Program-made: the position numbers and the translations under genes
The notes under the pieces: model-generated
Told to the model about the DNA's origin: nothing
Seen by the model: the letters and a program-made list of their open reading frames with translations, nothing else
Databases searched by the model: none
Shown: in pieces, positions 37,939 to 51,000 of the stretch
Layout: each line of letters starts with the position of its first letter
How positions within the stretch are numbered: the first letter of the stretch is position 1
NCBI GenBank assembly: GCA_963978895.1
Contig: OZ022238.1
Location: 37,570,770-37,634,769, forward strand
From: Erpobdella octoculata
Lineage: Eukaryota; Annelida; Clitellata; Hirudinida; Erpobdellidae
Direction of reading: 5' to 3'
DNA length: 64,000 nt

Positions 37939-39286
37939 TCTATATATATAAAAGAACATGTCCTGACTGACTGACTGACTGACTGACTGACTGACTGACT
38001 GACTGACTGACTGACTGACTGACTGACTGACTGATAATCAACGCCGAGCTCAAACGCCTCATCCTAGGAACGTGAAATTTTGAACTTATATTACTTTTAT
38101 AGCGTAAACATCCGCTAAGAAAGGATTTTTGAAAATTTTGCTCCTGAGGGGAAAAAACTGGAAAACAAACTTTTTTCTAAAACAATGTATATCTCGAAAA
38201 CCAAAAATGAGGAGATTTTGAAATTTGGTATATAGATTCTTTTTGAAAAATAAAAAGGTATGTGTTTCACCAATTTTTAAAAATTCGGTTTCCCGGACCT
38301 CAAATGTGGGTTGGAAAATTGGGTTATTTGATTTTTAAAGTAGCTTCTACTCAAAAACTGTTAATGCTACAGAAGTAAAAATTAGTATTTAGTTTCTACT
38401 CCAAAAATAATGATATACGTGTTTTAGCATTTTTTGAAAATTTGGTTTCCAGGACTTCAAATGTGGGGTGGAAAATAGGGCTAATTGTCTTTTATAGTAA
38501 CTGCTACTCAAAAACAGTAAATACCACAGATGTAAAAATTATTATTTAGTTTCTTTTCTAAAAATAAAGATATACGTGTTTCACCATTTTTTACAAATTT
38601 GGTTTCCCGGACCTCAAATGTGGGTTGGAAAATTGGGTTATTTGGTTGTTAAAGTAGCTTCTACTCAAAAACTGTTAATGCTACAAAAGTAAAAATTAGT
38701 ATTTAGTTTCTACTCTAAAAATAATGATATACGGGTTTTGAAAATTTGGTTTCCAGTACCTCAAATGTGAAGTGGAAAAAGGGTTATTTGATTTTAAAAT
38801 AACTGCTACTCAAAAACTGTAAGTGCTACAGATGTGAAAATTAATATTTTGAGGTTTTGTGCCGGTTAAAAGTAGATGAGTTCAGTTTATCACCGGACGG
38901 ACGGGCCAAGCCGTTATTTTAGGGTGTTCATACGGCCCTGCCCAAACCTTAAATCAAGGTGGGACGGGCCGAGATTTTTAACCAAGTATATAGACATTTG
39001 AGTGATTTTAGGGTGTTTAGACGGGCCGGGCTAAAGCTGAAGTTAAGGTGGGACGGGTCGAAGTTTTTCATCAAGTATATAGAACTTCTAGGCCTGTAAA
39101 AACGGGTCGGGCCCATATTAGACGGGCCGTGCCGGGCCAGGAATTTCGGTTTTTGAAACGGGCTGGGTCAAGTTGTCGACGGGCCGAGCCGAGACCTAAA
39201 AAATTGATCTGTACAGTACTTTACTATGTATGCACGGTTCAAATTCTCTAATTTCATGCGAGCGAAGCCGCTACGGGCACTGCTAG
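37939..39286 (+). mobile_element. A-family Helitron copy A4
   Basis: TC start at 37939, a GACT tetranucleotide expansion (about 37965-38033), four or so monomers, the GGGCCGGGC block and terminal CTAG at 39283-39286 followed by T. Confidence 0.8.
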
Positions 39287-40577
39287 TATATATATATATA
39301 TATAAAAGAACATGTCCTGACTGACTGACTGATAATCAACGCCAAGCTCAAACGCCTCATCCTAGGAACGTGAAATTTGGAACTTTTATTACTTTTATTG
39401 CGTAAGCATCCACTAAGAAAGGATTTTTGAAAATTTTGCTCCTGAGGGGAAGAAACTGGAAAACAAACTTTTTTCTAAAAGAATGTATATCTCGAACACC
39501 AAAAATGAGAAGATTTTGAAATTTGATATATGGATTCTTCTTGAAAAATAAAAAGATACGTGTTTTACTATTGTTTGAAAATTCGGTTTCTCGGACCTCA
39601 AATGTGGGTTGGAAAATTGGGTTATTTGGTTTTTAAAGTAGCTGCTACTCAAAAACTACAGGAGTAAAATTAGTATTTAGTTTCTACTCTAAAAATAATG
39701 AAATACGTGTTTTAGCATTTTTTGAAAATTTGGTTTCCAGGACTTTAAATGTTGGGTGGAAAATAGGGTTATTTGTTTTTTAAAGTAACTGCTACTCAAA
39801 AACTGCAAATACCACAGATGTAAAAATTAGTATTTAGTTTCTATTCTAAAAATAAAGATATACGTGTTTCGTCTTGCTCAAGGCGAGAGAGGGAGGGTAC
39901 TTGCAAAGGCAGCCATTTATAGGCGCCTACCCCTTTAGCAAATGCGAGTGAACTCCTTGCTTAAGAGAGTTACGCTGGTGACGCCGGCAAGGTTTGAACT
40001 GCCGACCTAACGATCGACAGGCGAACGCTCTACCGCTCTGCCACCAGCGCCTCAAAAAATAACGATATAAATGTTTCACCATTTTTTAAACTTTGGTTTC
40101 CATGACTTCAAATGTGGGGTCAAAATAATGGTTATTTGATTTTAAAATAACTGCTACTCAACAACTGCAAGCATTACAGATGTAAAACTTAGTATTTTGA
40201 GGTTTTGTGCCGATTAAAAGTAGCTGAGTCCAGTTTATCACCGGTCGGGCCCAGCAGTTATTTTAGGGTCTTCTTACGGGCCAGGCTAAACCTTAAATCA
40301 AGGTGGTACGGGCCGAGGTTTTTCACTAAGCATATAGACCTTTTAGTAATTTTAGGGTCTTCAGACGGGCCGGGCCAAACCTGAAGTCAAGGTGGGATGG
40401 GCCGAAGTTTTTCATCAAGTATATAGAATTTCTAGGCCTGTAAAAACGGACCGGGCCCAAATTAGACGGGTTTTGAAACGGGCTGGGCTAAGCTCTCGAC
40501 GGGCCGAGCCGACACCTATAGATGAACGGTTCAAATTCTCTAATTTCATGCGAGCGAAGCCGCTACGGGCACTGCTA
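39287..40577 (+). mobile_element. A-family Helitron copy A5, carrying a SINE
   Basis: Starts in TATATATA right after the A4 CTAG and has the same head block, about two monomers and an inverted SINE at 39868-40055. A terminal block is shortened by deletion. CTAG lies at 40574-40577. It is tandem with A4. Confidence 0.8.
39868..40055 (-). mobile_element. tRNA-derived SINE inside Helitron A5
   Basis: Reads on the minus strand GCGCTGGTGGCAGAGCGGTA, then GGTCGGCAGTTCAAACC. Its head junction with the Helitron (ATCGTTATTTTTTGAGGCGC) is the same as at 32812 in copy A2. Its A-rich tail is missing, replaced by Helitron sequence. Confidence 0.85.
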
Positions 40578-40624
40578 GTGTTTACATAAATATATTCGAG
40601 AAAATGTTCTAAAGGAAACACTTT

Positions 40625-40862
40625 TGCAAAATGGGGACTAGTTGGGCGGCGACTAGTTGGGCGGCGACTAGTTGGGCGGCAACTAGTTGGGCTGGCGACT
40701 AGTTGGGCGGCGACAAGTTGGGCGGCGACTAGATGGGCTGCGACTAGTTGGGCGGCGACTAGTTGGACTGGCGACGAGTTGGGCGGCGACGAGTTGGGCT
40801 AGCGACTAGATGGGCGGCGACTAGTTGGACAGAGTGTAGTTGGCAGCAATTAGATGGCCTGC
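40625..40862 (+). repeat. 15 bp minisatellite GACTAGTTGGGCGGC
   Basis: About fifteen units with variants (GGCTGGCGACTAG, GACGAGTTGG). It is the inverted counterpart of 34340-34540. Each unit contains the palindrome ACTAGT. Confidence 0.9.
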
Positions 40863-41029
40863 TCCGCGAAAACTTGCCGATATTGATTTTGAAGTGACGC
40901 GTGCCCGTGTATTGGGTTGTTTTTCAATTCTTTCCTTGATGTATATTCTTTATTATTTCTCTAATATTTTGTGCGCTCTGCACATCTCCATTGTTGGGGT
41001 CAGAGTTTTCCATGGGTCTAATTTTGAAG

Positions 41030-41115
41030 ACCCCACCCGCCAGAAAATCTGACCCGACCCGACCTATTTTTATTTTTTATTTGTGACCCGATCTATTTGT
41101 TTTAGACCCGACCCG
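41030..41115. repeat. GACCCGACCC-rich tract
   Basis: Repeats of GACCCGACC with AT-rich spacers, directly before the hAT relic. Function unknown. Confidence 0.7.
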
Positions 41116-41541
41116 ACCGATTTGCCCCAAATGAGCGAGTCTGCATTCAGATTCAACATCTGCTGCCAAGGTTTCTTAACCAATGATCCTTCATTGACCT
41201 AGAGAAGACACTCAAGTACTACGCCTGTGACCTTGGTCACACATTTGCTGTTCCCGGTGAATACTTCCGCTGGAAAGCCAAATGGTCGAATGTCCCATTG
41301 GCAGAGAGGCCGCATACATACCGCAGGTGATGTTCTGCAACATTGTGAGGATTCCATATATCCGCAGATAAATACGCTGCTAAAACTCTTCATCACGTTG
41401 ACCTTTCATCCGCGACAACCGAGAGATCTTTCTCAACTTTGCGCAGACAAGACTCAATGGGCTTGACCAGATGACCATCAATCGCGACCTTCACATTAAT
41501 GATGAAACGTCATCGACATTTTTTGCAGAAAAAACGTCGGC
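41115..41541 (+). pseudogene. hAT transposase C-terminal relic
   Basis: Pieces in shifting frames give HLLPRFL, then EYFRWKAKWSNVPLAERPHT, then HCEDSIYPQINTLLKLFITL, then TTERSFSTLRRQDSMG. This is the usual order of the hAT C-terminus with its dimerisation domain (TER.FS.LRR). Several frameshifts and a stop show decay. A terminal GGCTGCGCCACTG near 41730 probably marks the element's 3' end. Confidence 0.8.
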
Positions 41542-41741
41542 TGAGTCTGATGTTGTAATAAACTGTTTCAATTTAAATGTCTTACGCTTGTTGTAACTAA
41601 TTATTACTAAAACGTTCGTTATCCCTTAACTATTAAATTGTGGGTCGTAAATTTTTCCAAAAACTTCTTACTAATCAGTTTCTTCTTCCGTGCTCCCCAC
41701 CCGAAAAAATTTCTGGCTGCGCCACTGCCAGATATAAATGT

Positions 41742-42960
41742 CAAAACCTTTAAAAGTAACACAAAAATAAAAAAAAATTTACTTACCCCATTTTGGACCC
41801 CTTTTCATTATTTCTGTATCTGTCCCTTCATTATGATTAAATCATTCATCCTCCTTGCACCCAGTGGCGAATCCAGAATTCTTAGTGGGGAGATGCACTT
41901 CCAAAGTTTTTCACATTCTCTTCAAAAAAAGTTGATGACCGGTGAAGGGTAGTCGTATTTTTTCAAAAATTTTTCAAAGACTTCCACTTTCTCCTCCCTG
42001 ATAAGTTACATTCATTTTCCAAAACCAGGTATTATACCCAAAAATTTCAATTGATACTCTGGTGGAGGAATGCATCTTTTCATCCCTCCCTCCCTGAATC
42101 TATAATTGCTTGCACCTAAGTATTTATATAGATATCAAATGGGCATTCGCTATCTCATCCAAGGCGCAGGAGCAATCTAAATGGGCATTCGCTATCACAT
42201 CCAAGGCAGGTAGACTTCATTTATGAAAAAATTTTGAAAAATACAAAAAATAACTGTTACTTATTTGACGTTTCATTGGCAAAAAAGAAAACAAACTAAG
42301 CAAAGAAAGCCCGGGGAATGCCGGGTACGGGTAATCTTGTCAGTAAGCTATATGATGGCGGGAAAAATTTGTTCTTTCTGGAAAACGCTGAATTTACGTC
42401 CCCAACGATTTATGTTTGTAGTTTACTTAATTTACACGCGCGCTGATGATTCACTTACTCACATACCAATTCACCTGATTAATATTCCTGTGCACGATTC
42501 GTGAATCACCAAATCGCACTGACTGCGAATAATGTGGGTGTTATGGATATAAATTTGATAAATATAAGCAAGCAATGAGAACATGTGTTCAACTCAGAGC
42601 TATCTCTACAGTTTTAGATATCAACTTTTAGTTTACATTAGACATTTTTTAATGATGTCACAAGACAGATAAGTGTGCATAACACCGCTTTTTCCATGCA
42701 ATAACTACCTAAAAATTAAAAACAAGATAGTTAATAATAAATTTTTTTTACTTTTAATTATTTGTTAAACTTCCTCGTAATATTAAACGTCTTTCTGTAT
42801 TTGTTTTTAATCATCATGGGATTAATACAGAAGAAATAATAGAGGACTATACCGGAGTATACCGTCAAAGCTCTTTTGTGCCTCATTTGTTTTGGAAGTT
42901 CTGGTTAACTTTTTCGTTAATCACCTTAAATTAAAGGACAAAGCTCTGATAGGCTAGTGT
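41742..42960. other. Gene-free; upper part parallels 10666-11280
   Basis: From 41800 to 42440 the landmarks GATTAAATCATTC, GATGACCGGTGA, GGTAGACTTCAT, a decayed CCCGGGGAATGCCGGGTA hairpin and ATGATGGCGGGAAAAA occur in the same order as in the earlier block. A 40 bp phrase (AATGGGCATTCGCTATC) is repeated at about 42138 and 42180. 42440-42960 shows nothing recognisable. Confidence 0.5.
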
Positions 42961-43430
42961 GTTTCTAATTTTGTTCTATTTTAGGACTTAGGATTAGAAT
43001 TAGAATGATTAGATTATTAGATTTGATTTGATTAGCTAGAGATTTTAGATTATTGATTAGAATTTAGAATTTAGATTTTAGAATCTAAATTTTAATTGAA
43101 TCTAAATTTTAGATTTAGATTCATGATTTAAGCCTGCACATAGCTACATCGTGAATTTACTAAACACTAAGACTAAAAAAATCTATAAAAAATAGCTAAA
43201 TCAATGACTAGGCCTCCCTGGACTAGGCCTCTCTAAAAGTCTAAAAGACTAAAGTTTAATGACTTTAGTCTTTTAGACTTTTAGAGAGGCCTAGTCCAGG
43301 GAGGCCTAGTCATTGATTTAGCTATTTTTTTTATAGATTGTTTTAGTCTTAGGCTCCAGGGAGGCCTATTCATTGATTTAGCTATTTTTTTTATAGATTT
43401 TTTAGTCTTAGTGTTTAGTAAATTGAATCA
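42961..43430. repeat. Long palindrome (foldback MITE) and AT-rich flank
   Basis: Arms of about 85 bp (43171-43255 and 43263-43347) meet at an ~8 bp loop. They share AATCAATGACTAGGCCTCCC, TAGGCCTCTCTAAAAGTC and TAAAAGACTAAAG. The outer right part (about 43352-43425) duplicates part of the right arm and extends the match to the left flank (TTTACTAAACACTAAGACTA). The upstream stretch 42965-43130 is TTAGAATTTAGA-like simple sequence. Confidence 0.85.
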
Positions 43431-43905
43431 AATCGAATCCAACTCAACTCACAGTACCGAACGCCTTCCCTGTTCCGTACTGTGTACTGTACCTGTAATT
43501 GCCTAATCCCAAATTTGGATGTTCTCTTTGTTTTTGGCTTTCAATTTTAGGCCGTTTTAGGAGGGGCTGGATAAATTATTTATACAATAAATAAAAAAAT
43601 TAGGTGTTTATAAAAAAAGAAATTATTTTATTACAATAATGTTTTCAACATTTAAAAGCAGCTGCAGTTTAAATGCCCCACCTTCCCATGATAAATAGTT
43701 CTCTATGTAGGTGTATGAGGATCTATTGTCATTCATGCAAAAAGAAAAACATATAAATTAAAAGTTGAAAAATAATTATTAAAACTTTTTGTTTAACTGA
43801 GCCATTGAGTTGAAAAACTTAAATGGTGTTATTTTATGCATCACTTTTAACATTTTCCACTTATCACTTGACTTGAATTACTATTGAAATATTTAATGAT
43901 CTAGT
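43431..43905. other. No feature recognised
   Basis: AT-rich sequence without coding signal or clear repeat. A short ACCGAACGCC...GTACTGTGTACTGTACC stretch near 43455-43495 contains small self-complementary parts only. Confidence 0.5.
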
Positions 43906-44268
43906 GCAGAGTTGTTTATTTTTTTTCAGAGGGCCGGATTGAAATTATGTAGTTAATAAAACTAAAATTACATAGGCTAAAAAGACATCAATTTACTGAA
44001 TAGAAATGTTATGTGTTGTGCATTTCATCTTTTTTAAACAGCTGCTCACAGCAGTTCTACCAAACAAAGCAATAAACTTTTTGGCATCCAGCAGTGTCAT
44101 ATTAGGACAAGTGTCGGATGAAATGTAACACTTATAAAGAGTCAGCAAACCAAGATATATAAATGATTTCTTTAAGTTGCTATCATTTTGAATTTCAATG
44201 AGTTCCTCTTGATATTGTTCAGCAGTGTTGGTGGTATTAACATCGAATGGATCACTTAGCGATTTCAT
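43906..44268 (-). pseudogene. hAT (ZBED5/GTF2IRD2-like) C-terminal relic with end
   Basis: The minus-strand frame 44268-43993 encodes SDPFDVNTTNTAEQYQEELI, then EIQNDSNLKKSF. A decayed LDAKKFIALFGRTAVSSC stands where the family has its FGSTY.CE..FS motif. The adjacent CAGAGTTGTTTATTTTTTTT, then CAGAGGGCCGG at 43907 is a Charlie-type hAT terminus. A single ORF of 91 residues remains. Confidence 0.65.
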
Positions 44269-44274
44269 TAAGTC

Positions 44275-44484
44275 AAGTTTTTCGGAACTGGATGGGCAGC
44301 AGAATTAAAGGCTCCAGTAAGTGGAGAAAGGGTATTTTCAGGAAGAGCATAATAGAGTGAGTTGCAGTAACCAAGTCTAGACAGAATAATGGAAAAGACG
44401 AAAAGTTGTTGAGAAAGATCATCTGGAAGTGCAAGAAGTTGCTTTAAATGACATAAATGAAAATAACAATCTTTAGAGACAGAT
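44275..44484 (-). pseudogene. LINE ORF2 fragment
   Basis: The minus strand gives DCYFHLCHLKQLLALPDD, then FSIILSRLGYCNSLYYALPE. This is the conserved post-RT region of CR1/L2/Jockey elements (..SRLDYCNSL..GLP). It is very short and cut by the neighbouring hAT relic. Confidence 0.75.
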
Positions 44485-45019
44485 AAAATTTGGGAAGTTA
44501 AAAACTAGTTAGAGTGAAAAAACCCTAGCTACATGTTTAAGAGGAAAAGGAATTATAGACAAGCAAAATGTGGGTAGTAAAACTAAAAAAAATTAGGCGG
44601 GATATTTAGAAAATTTATTACAATAAACTTATTCAAACTGATCAAAATTGCCTGCAACTTCAATTGTGAGTGAGAGACTGTTCTCAAATTGTGGGTTGAT
44701 TTGTTCTTATCGACCAGCAGCACTGAGTCTTCAACGCATGGAACAAATAGGTTTTTGTTTTTATAATTGATAAGACTTTACCTGTTAAATCTTGCAATAA
44801 AATGATTTGATCAGATAGGTGCAAACCGTAGTGTACACCAACGAGTTAAAAAAAACCCATTTTTACCTAATTTGTGGCAGTTTGTTAAAAGTCTTCTTTT
44901 TGCATCAAAGACAATGGCTTGTATATTTTGTTATAAAAATTGTTTAATAGGATTTTTAATTTTTTTTCCAGTTGCTACTTGGAATTCCTCAACAAGTTTA
45001 ACAAAACAGTTATTTTAAA

Positions 45020-48000
45020 ATGGAGTGCAGAATTCAGATGTTGGATGGAACTGATTTGGTGATAAACATTGATGTAATAATTTTTTTCAATTATTGTAAT
45101 TTTGTATTGTGATTCATCATAAGATTGAATAAAAATATTTGTATTTTTTATTTCTTTTCTTGTAAAATGCTTTAGAGTTAAATTTCTTAGTCTCCATAGT
45201 TCTGTTATTCTCAATTTTCGAAGTAACTCCTGGCTTATTTTTTGGTTTTCATGCCAAATGCGTAATAAGCTTGACAGGGGCAAATTACAAAACAAACATT
45301 GACAAGGTTCCAGATTTACTAGAAGATATAGCCAATAAATTATAGTTAACTTGAAAATAGAGTTATACTTATTGTAGTAATAGGCTTTTTGTTTATGCCT
45401 TACATATAATTATCATTATTAAAAAAAACCACTAGGAAGAAATTTAATTAAATATATGTTCTTAATAAATTTGCCTTTAATTTAATTGTTTTTCATGCTG
45501 TCATAAATGTCATATTTTCTTTTTTTTCTTGAGTTATTAAACATTTTTAGGGGAACACTTGGAATGAGCTTGGTGTTCTGTGGACCTTGACTGAGATTCA
45601 GTGCTCTAGGGCATTAATAGTTTATTTACTGCATTATCCACTTATCTCATTCAAGTTATCTGCACTGGGAATCATTAAATTATGCAATATGAAGTTGATC
45701 TGAGTGGTGCTTGAAAAATAGAGTCAATGAAGTCATGACCTTGCATTATAAAATTGCTTAATTTAATTAGATAATCTAGAATTTTGTAAAATTTTCAAAT
45801 TTGATTTAAGTGGTGGGAATGAAGTGTTAAAGAATCTGAGGAAGAGTCTCACAAATTAATGAAAAGTCACATCAACGTTTCTCATGGGTAATGTAATTAG
45901 GTAATACTTTTTCAGGGGTTTTGGGTGCATTTGTGAGGGCCTGATGAAATGGGGAAGGTCAAGAAATAGGAGTTTGTACCCCTCCAAGAAATGTAGCCTG
46001 TGATAGACAGTCAATCTTATTTTTCCAAAAATGCACTGACAACAAACAATATATCAAATTTTCAAGTGGGTAATGTATTTAGATAAAATTCTCTCACTAT
46101 CCCACCCCACCGCCGATTTGCTAGAAATCCGGGAGGGGAAGAGCGGGAAGCAGTCCGGTATTTTCGGTATGATTTATAAAAAAATTTATTGCTAAAACAA
46201 ATTTGTTCTTTAAGTTGTAGAGGTGATTTAAGAAAATATTTCTTTTTTTCCTAGTTTTTAATTTATAATTTTTATTTCAACAACAGAAAAAAGCTCTCGG
46301 ACATGAGTTACTTGAAGCGGTCTGCAAGAAAATTGGATTGAATGAAACTGATTATTTTGGCTGCACATATAAAGATGCCAAAACACCAAAGGTAAAAGAT
46401 AAAATTTAAAATAATTTTGATTTTGTTTTATGTTTTAATGGGATTACAAAACAAATAGTTATGTTTTTGGCAAAATTTAAATTAACAAATAAATTTTATT
46501 ATGAACGAATGAATGAATGTTGGACAATCTTTTTAGGGGTGGCGTAAGTCTATCAATGGACTAATTAATAATGTATATATATATATATTATTAAAAGATA
46601 TATTTTATTGACAGATTATTAATAGACTTTTGTGGATTTTAATCAATCAAATATTTTTCCACTTTTAGATTTGGATTCAAAATAATAAGAAACTCAGCAG
46701 ACAAATTAACAGTAAGTTTTTGAATTATTTGTTTTGTTTGTTGTAAATTTAAATATTGTTTATAATAATTTTTAAGATTTTTATTAAAAATATTAGAAAA
46801 AAACATTTAATAACATTTTTTGCAATATTACTTGCACATTACTACAGACATTATTATATGTGTAATGTGTGTTAATATTGCAAAGAATCATAAGTTATCT
46901 ACAGTTCGTATTGGCCTCTGATCAAATGTGGTTGGAAAAGTCAAGTCAATACCTAGAAAGTTCAGGGTATTATTAACAGAGCAAGTTTATGAGGTTCATT
47001 GTTAATCAGTTTTCTGTGTATTGAAATCAAGAATTAGGCATGTGTTTCACAAAAACATTAGGCTCAGATACTGTGCTGTGAGAGAAATGCAATTAGTGTT
47101 GAATAGAGCTCTAGAGGACTGATAGATTCAGCCAAAGAGGCGTTGGTGGGAGAGCGGTAGAGCGCCTGTCGACATTAGGTCGGCGGTTCGACCCTCACCG
47201 GCGTCACCAGCGTAACTCCCTTAAGCAAGGAGTTCACTTGCATTGCTAAAGGGGTAGGCACTTATAAACGGCTGCCTTTGCAAGGACCCTTTTTCGCCTT
47301 TGTGCAAGATTTGTTTTGAAAAATGGATATACTAAATCTTAGTAAAAAGAAAAGTGTTTTCTAAAAAAACTCAGACACTGAGAAGAGACCAGCACTTTCT
47401 GGTTTTTCTCAGTTAAAAAGATTTTTGGTCAAGATTAACAAGTGAACGGTAGGAATAACAAGTGATTCTGCGCAGCACAATTGAGGTAAAAAAATGTTTA
47501 CTATCTGGGTACCGCTAACGGTACCCTGTCAAATGGGCCCAAGACAAAAGGGCTTGACATTTCAGCCCCCGACAAATGGGCCCCAACAGTGGGCCCTGTC
47601 AAAAGAGCCCTGACAAAAGGGACCGGACAAAACATAATAGCCCCGACAAAACGCCCCGCATTCTTGGCCGCATTGCTTAAAGCTTACTTTGTATAGCCTT
47701 GATTTTCTGTATATTAGTGTACATATGTATTATATCATATGTAATAATCGCTTTCTTTTAGTTATTTATTGAAAATCATTTTTATTAATTGTTCTTTTTA
47801 TGATTAACTGTAATTTAAAAAAAAATTTATAAACAGAAAAAGTGAAAAATGTTATAAAGCACACAAAATATTAAACAGCATTATTAATCTGTATCTATAA
47901 AAATGACTATCTGTGTGTGTGTGTGTGTGTGGGCATGATCTTTATGCGTTGCTACACCATTCATCTGATCGTAATGAAATGCTCACACAATATTGAAAGT

Positions 48001-51000
48001 CAATAGAGGAAAGTTTTTGTGAAAAAAAATTAAAATTAGTACCAAAATGAGCAGAGCGGGAAAGCAAGCGGAAACTGGAACTGGAGAATGAGCGGAAACG
48101 GGAAAACAAGCGGGAAGGGAAAAGTGACCGAGAACGAAAGAGCAAGCGGGAAAGGGAAAGCGACTAGGAAGAGGAGAGCAGAAATATACATTTTGATATG
48201 ACCCTGTAAAAACGAAAGTGCCTAATACACAGTGCTCTTTTTATGTAATCTAAAAGTAAGGGCCCTTTTGTCGGGGCTTTTTTGTTGGTGGCCTTAATGT
48301 CAGGGCCCATTTGTCTGAGGCCCATTTGACGGGTCACCAACGCTAACATTTTGTCTCTTTGCTCATCTGATTTAAATTTTCAAGACTTTCCTGTAATGCA
48401 TGAATGAATAAAAGGCTAAGAAGAATGTTTAAAATATAAAAAAACTAGTTGAAGGTTACCATCTTGAAAACAATGATTAGTATCAACAAGGATCCTGCAA
48501 TCTACACATATAATTATTTCAGAAGCACCTTCACAAATGAAGACATTTTTATTGAATAACTAGCAGGGTTGCCCAGGTGTTTTAGAGGTTTTTCTGTTGT
48601 TTTTCTCGCTCGCTCCCATTTCTTTCTTTCTTGCTCTCCCACTCCTGGTTGCTTTCCCACTCGCTCTCCTGTTGCTGCTCCCACTCGCTCTCTCGTTCCC
48701 ACGTTTTTCAACATCCAGATCATATGTGTAATTGCTGCGCATTTCACATTGTAATGATTTTGAAATTATTTTATCATAATTTCAAATATTTATAATAAAA
48801 TAATTGTTTATTCCATATTGATTTAAAAATAGCTTGAATTTTCAATCTTCACAATTGAGTTGAAATTTTGTGTGTTTATTTGTTGCTGTGGATTTCACAT
48901 TCCATTAAGTTTTCAGATTAATTGAACAACTTTTGAGTGAATTATAGAATAAAATCAATTAAAACTTTAAAAATTTTTCTAAAATTTAAAATTTTATGTC
49001 CAGAAACGAATTTTGAATTCTTAGTTTATTTAAAGAAAGTGACATTTAATTTTCAAAATTAAAAATTTGTTTATTCTGTATCGATTTGAAAGTTTCTTAA
49101 ATTTTCAATTCTCACATACTTAACATATTAAGTATTCAGAAGACTGTGGTCAATGCTTTCATATTTTATAAACTTACTCAAAAAGTATTTGCAAAACATT
49201 TTTAGTTGCCAAATTACAAAATTATAAAGGATTTAAAAAAATGAAGTTTTTACGGTTTTCTTGTTATGTATATAAAGAATCAGAAAATAAGATCGAATTA
49301 TGATCTGCAACTGGAATTACCTTGCAACAGGAATTCCCCACCCACTTCTATTTTTGTCTTGATAAACCTGGTGTAGAAAATTATAAACATTTTAAAAATA
49401 ATCTTTGAATTAAAATTTCTTAAATATCTGATACACTTTGTATTTAATGGTTTGTCTTGTTTATTTTCTGCATAGATAGTCCATGGTTGTTTGCCTTTGA
49501 AGTGAAATTTTATCCCCCTGACCCTACTCACCTGAATGAAGAAATTACAAGGTTTGTAAAAATAATTAAATTTTAAATATAAGATATGTGTTAATTGGTT
49601 GTATTAAATTTGTCTGAATTAGTGATTAATGCATTGATATTTTTGCATTATGGAATTATTATTTGGCAGGTATCAGATGTTCTTGCAACTCAGAGTAGAT
49701 ATTCTCTCTGGAAGGTTAATCATGATTTTTGTTTGTTTTTTTTTAAATATTTCTCATAAATCCGTAGAAGAGGTAAAAAATCTTCAAATTTGTTAGTTTC
49801 TCTTTTACTAATTTTTTGACTGGAAAAGAAATTTTGTGGGTAGCTGGTAGAATTCTGTGGGCATCACCACTACCTGTGGAGGTTTGGGAAGATGCATTGA
49901 AGAGTTTTCTTGGTTGTTATTATAAAATGGTTCCTTGAATAAGAAAGCACATGGGAAATGGGAAAGAGTAAAAAAAGATGCAGAAGTATTTCCATGTATA
50001 CGATGGCAGTGATGGCACTATGATTTATTTTATCTGTGTTATTGTTAATAACTAGATTAATTTTTCCCAAAATTTCTTGCAGATTGCCTTGTTCATTTAT
50101 GACTTATGCATTACTGGGATCGTATGCAGCCCAATCACAATTTGGTGATCACGTTCCTTCTGATCATGGGAATGGTAGTGCCTATTTAAAAGACATTGCA
50201 TTTGCACCTAATCAGTCCGAAGAACTTCTAGAGAAAATTGCTGAATTGCATAAAACCCATCTGTTTGTGTTGCAGTTTTTTTTTATTGTTATTATTAATA
50301 GTTTTTATGCTTCATTTTAATCGATTGTCTTAAATCTGATTAGCTTGTTAGGCATCATTTTTGTTGCATTGATTGAGTTTGCAAATTATATTTAAAATAT
50401 TATATGTTTATTATAAAACAGAGGCATGCAACCAGCAGAAGCAGAGGTTAATTTTCTTGAAAATGCTGGAAAACTTTCCTTATATGGAGTCCACCTGTTC
50501 TTAGCAAAGGTCAGAAGACATTTATAATCCAATATTAATCAGCAAATTTTAAGATTACTAAATTTAAAATATAAAATTATTCATCTTTTTTAAACATAGA
50601 ATCCTACGAAATGTATATTTAGAACAGTTTTTCCTGATAAATTTATTAATTGAGCACACATGATAGAGTTACTAAAACTTTATTTGAAATCACAGGAGAT
50701 GGACGATAGCGATATTGAAGTTGGTATTTGTGCAGCAGGAATTCTCATTTTCAAAGCACGTTTGAGAATTCACAGGTAATATTTTAATCAAGAAAAATTT
50801 TATTTTCGTTTGATCGCTCTTTTGATATTTATTTATTTATTTGATAAAACTTTCAGATTTACGTGGCCAAAAATTCTGAAGATTTCATATAAAAGAAATA
50901 TTTTCACAATCAAGATAAGACCTGGTGAGGTTGGAAAAAATTTTATTTATTTTTTTTTTTTTTTTTTTTTTACTGGTTGGAAGATATCCTGAAATTAATT

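Noticed and set aside
44975..45295. 106-codon minus-strand ORF overlapping the first coding exon of the 4.1 gene
   Set aside because: No family signature recognised. The plus strand carries a well-supported exon with correct phase and a 5' acceptor.
47137..47215. A tRNA gene
   Set aside because: A and B boxes are present, but the anticodon arm is not formed and the same body and tail recur at other SINE copies.
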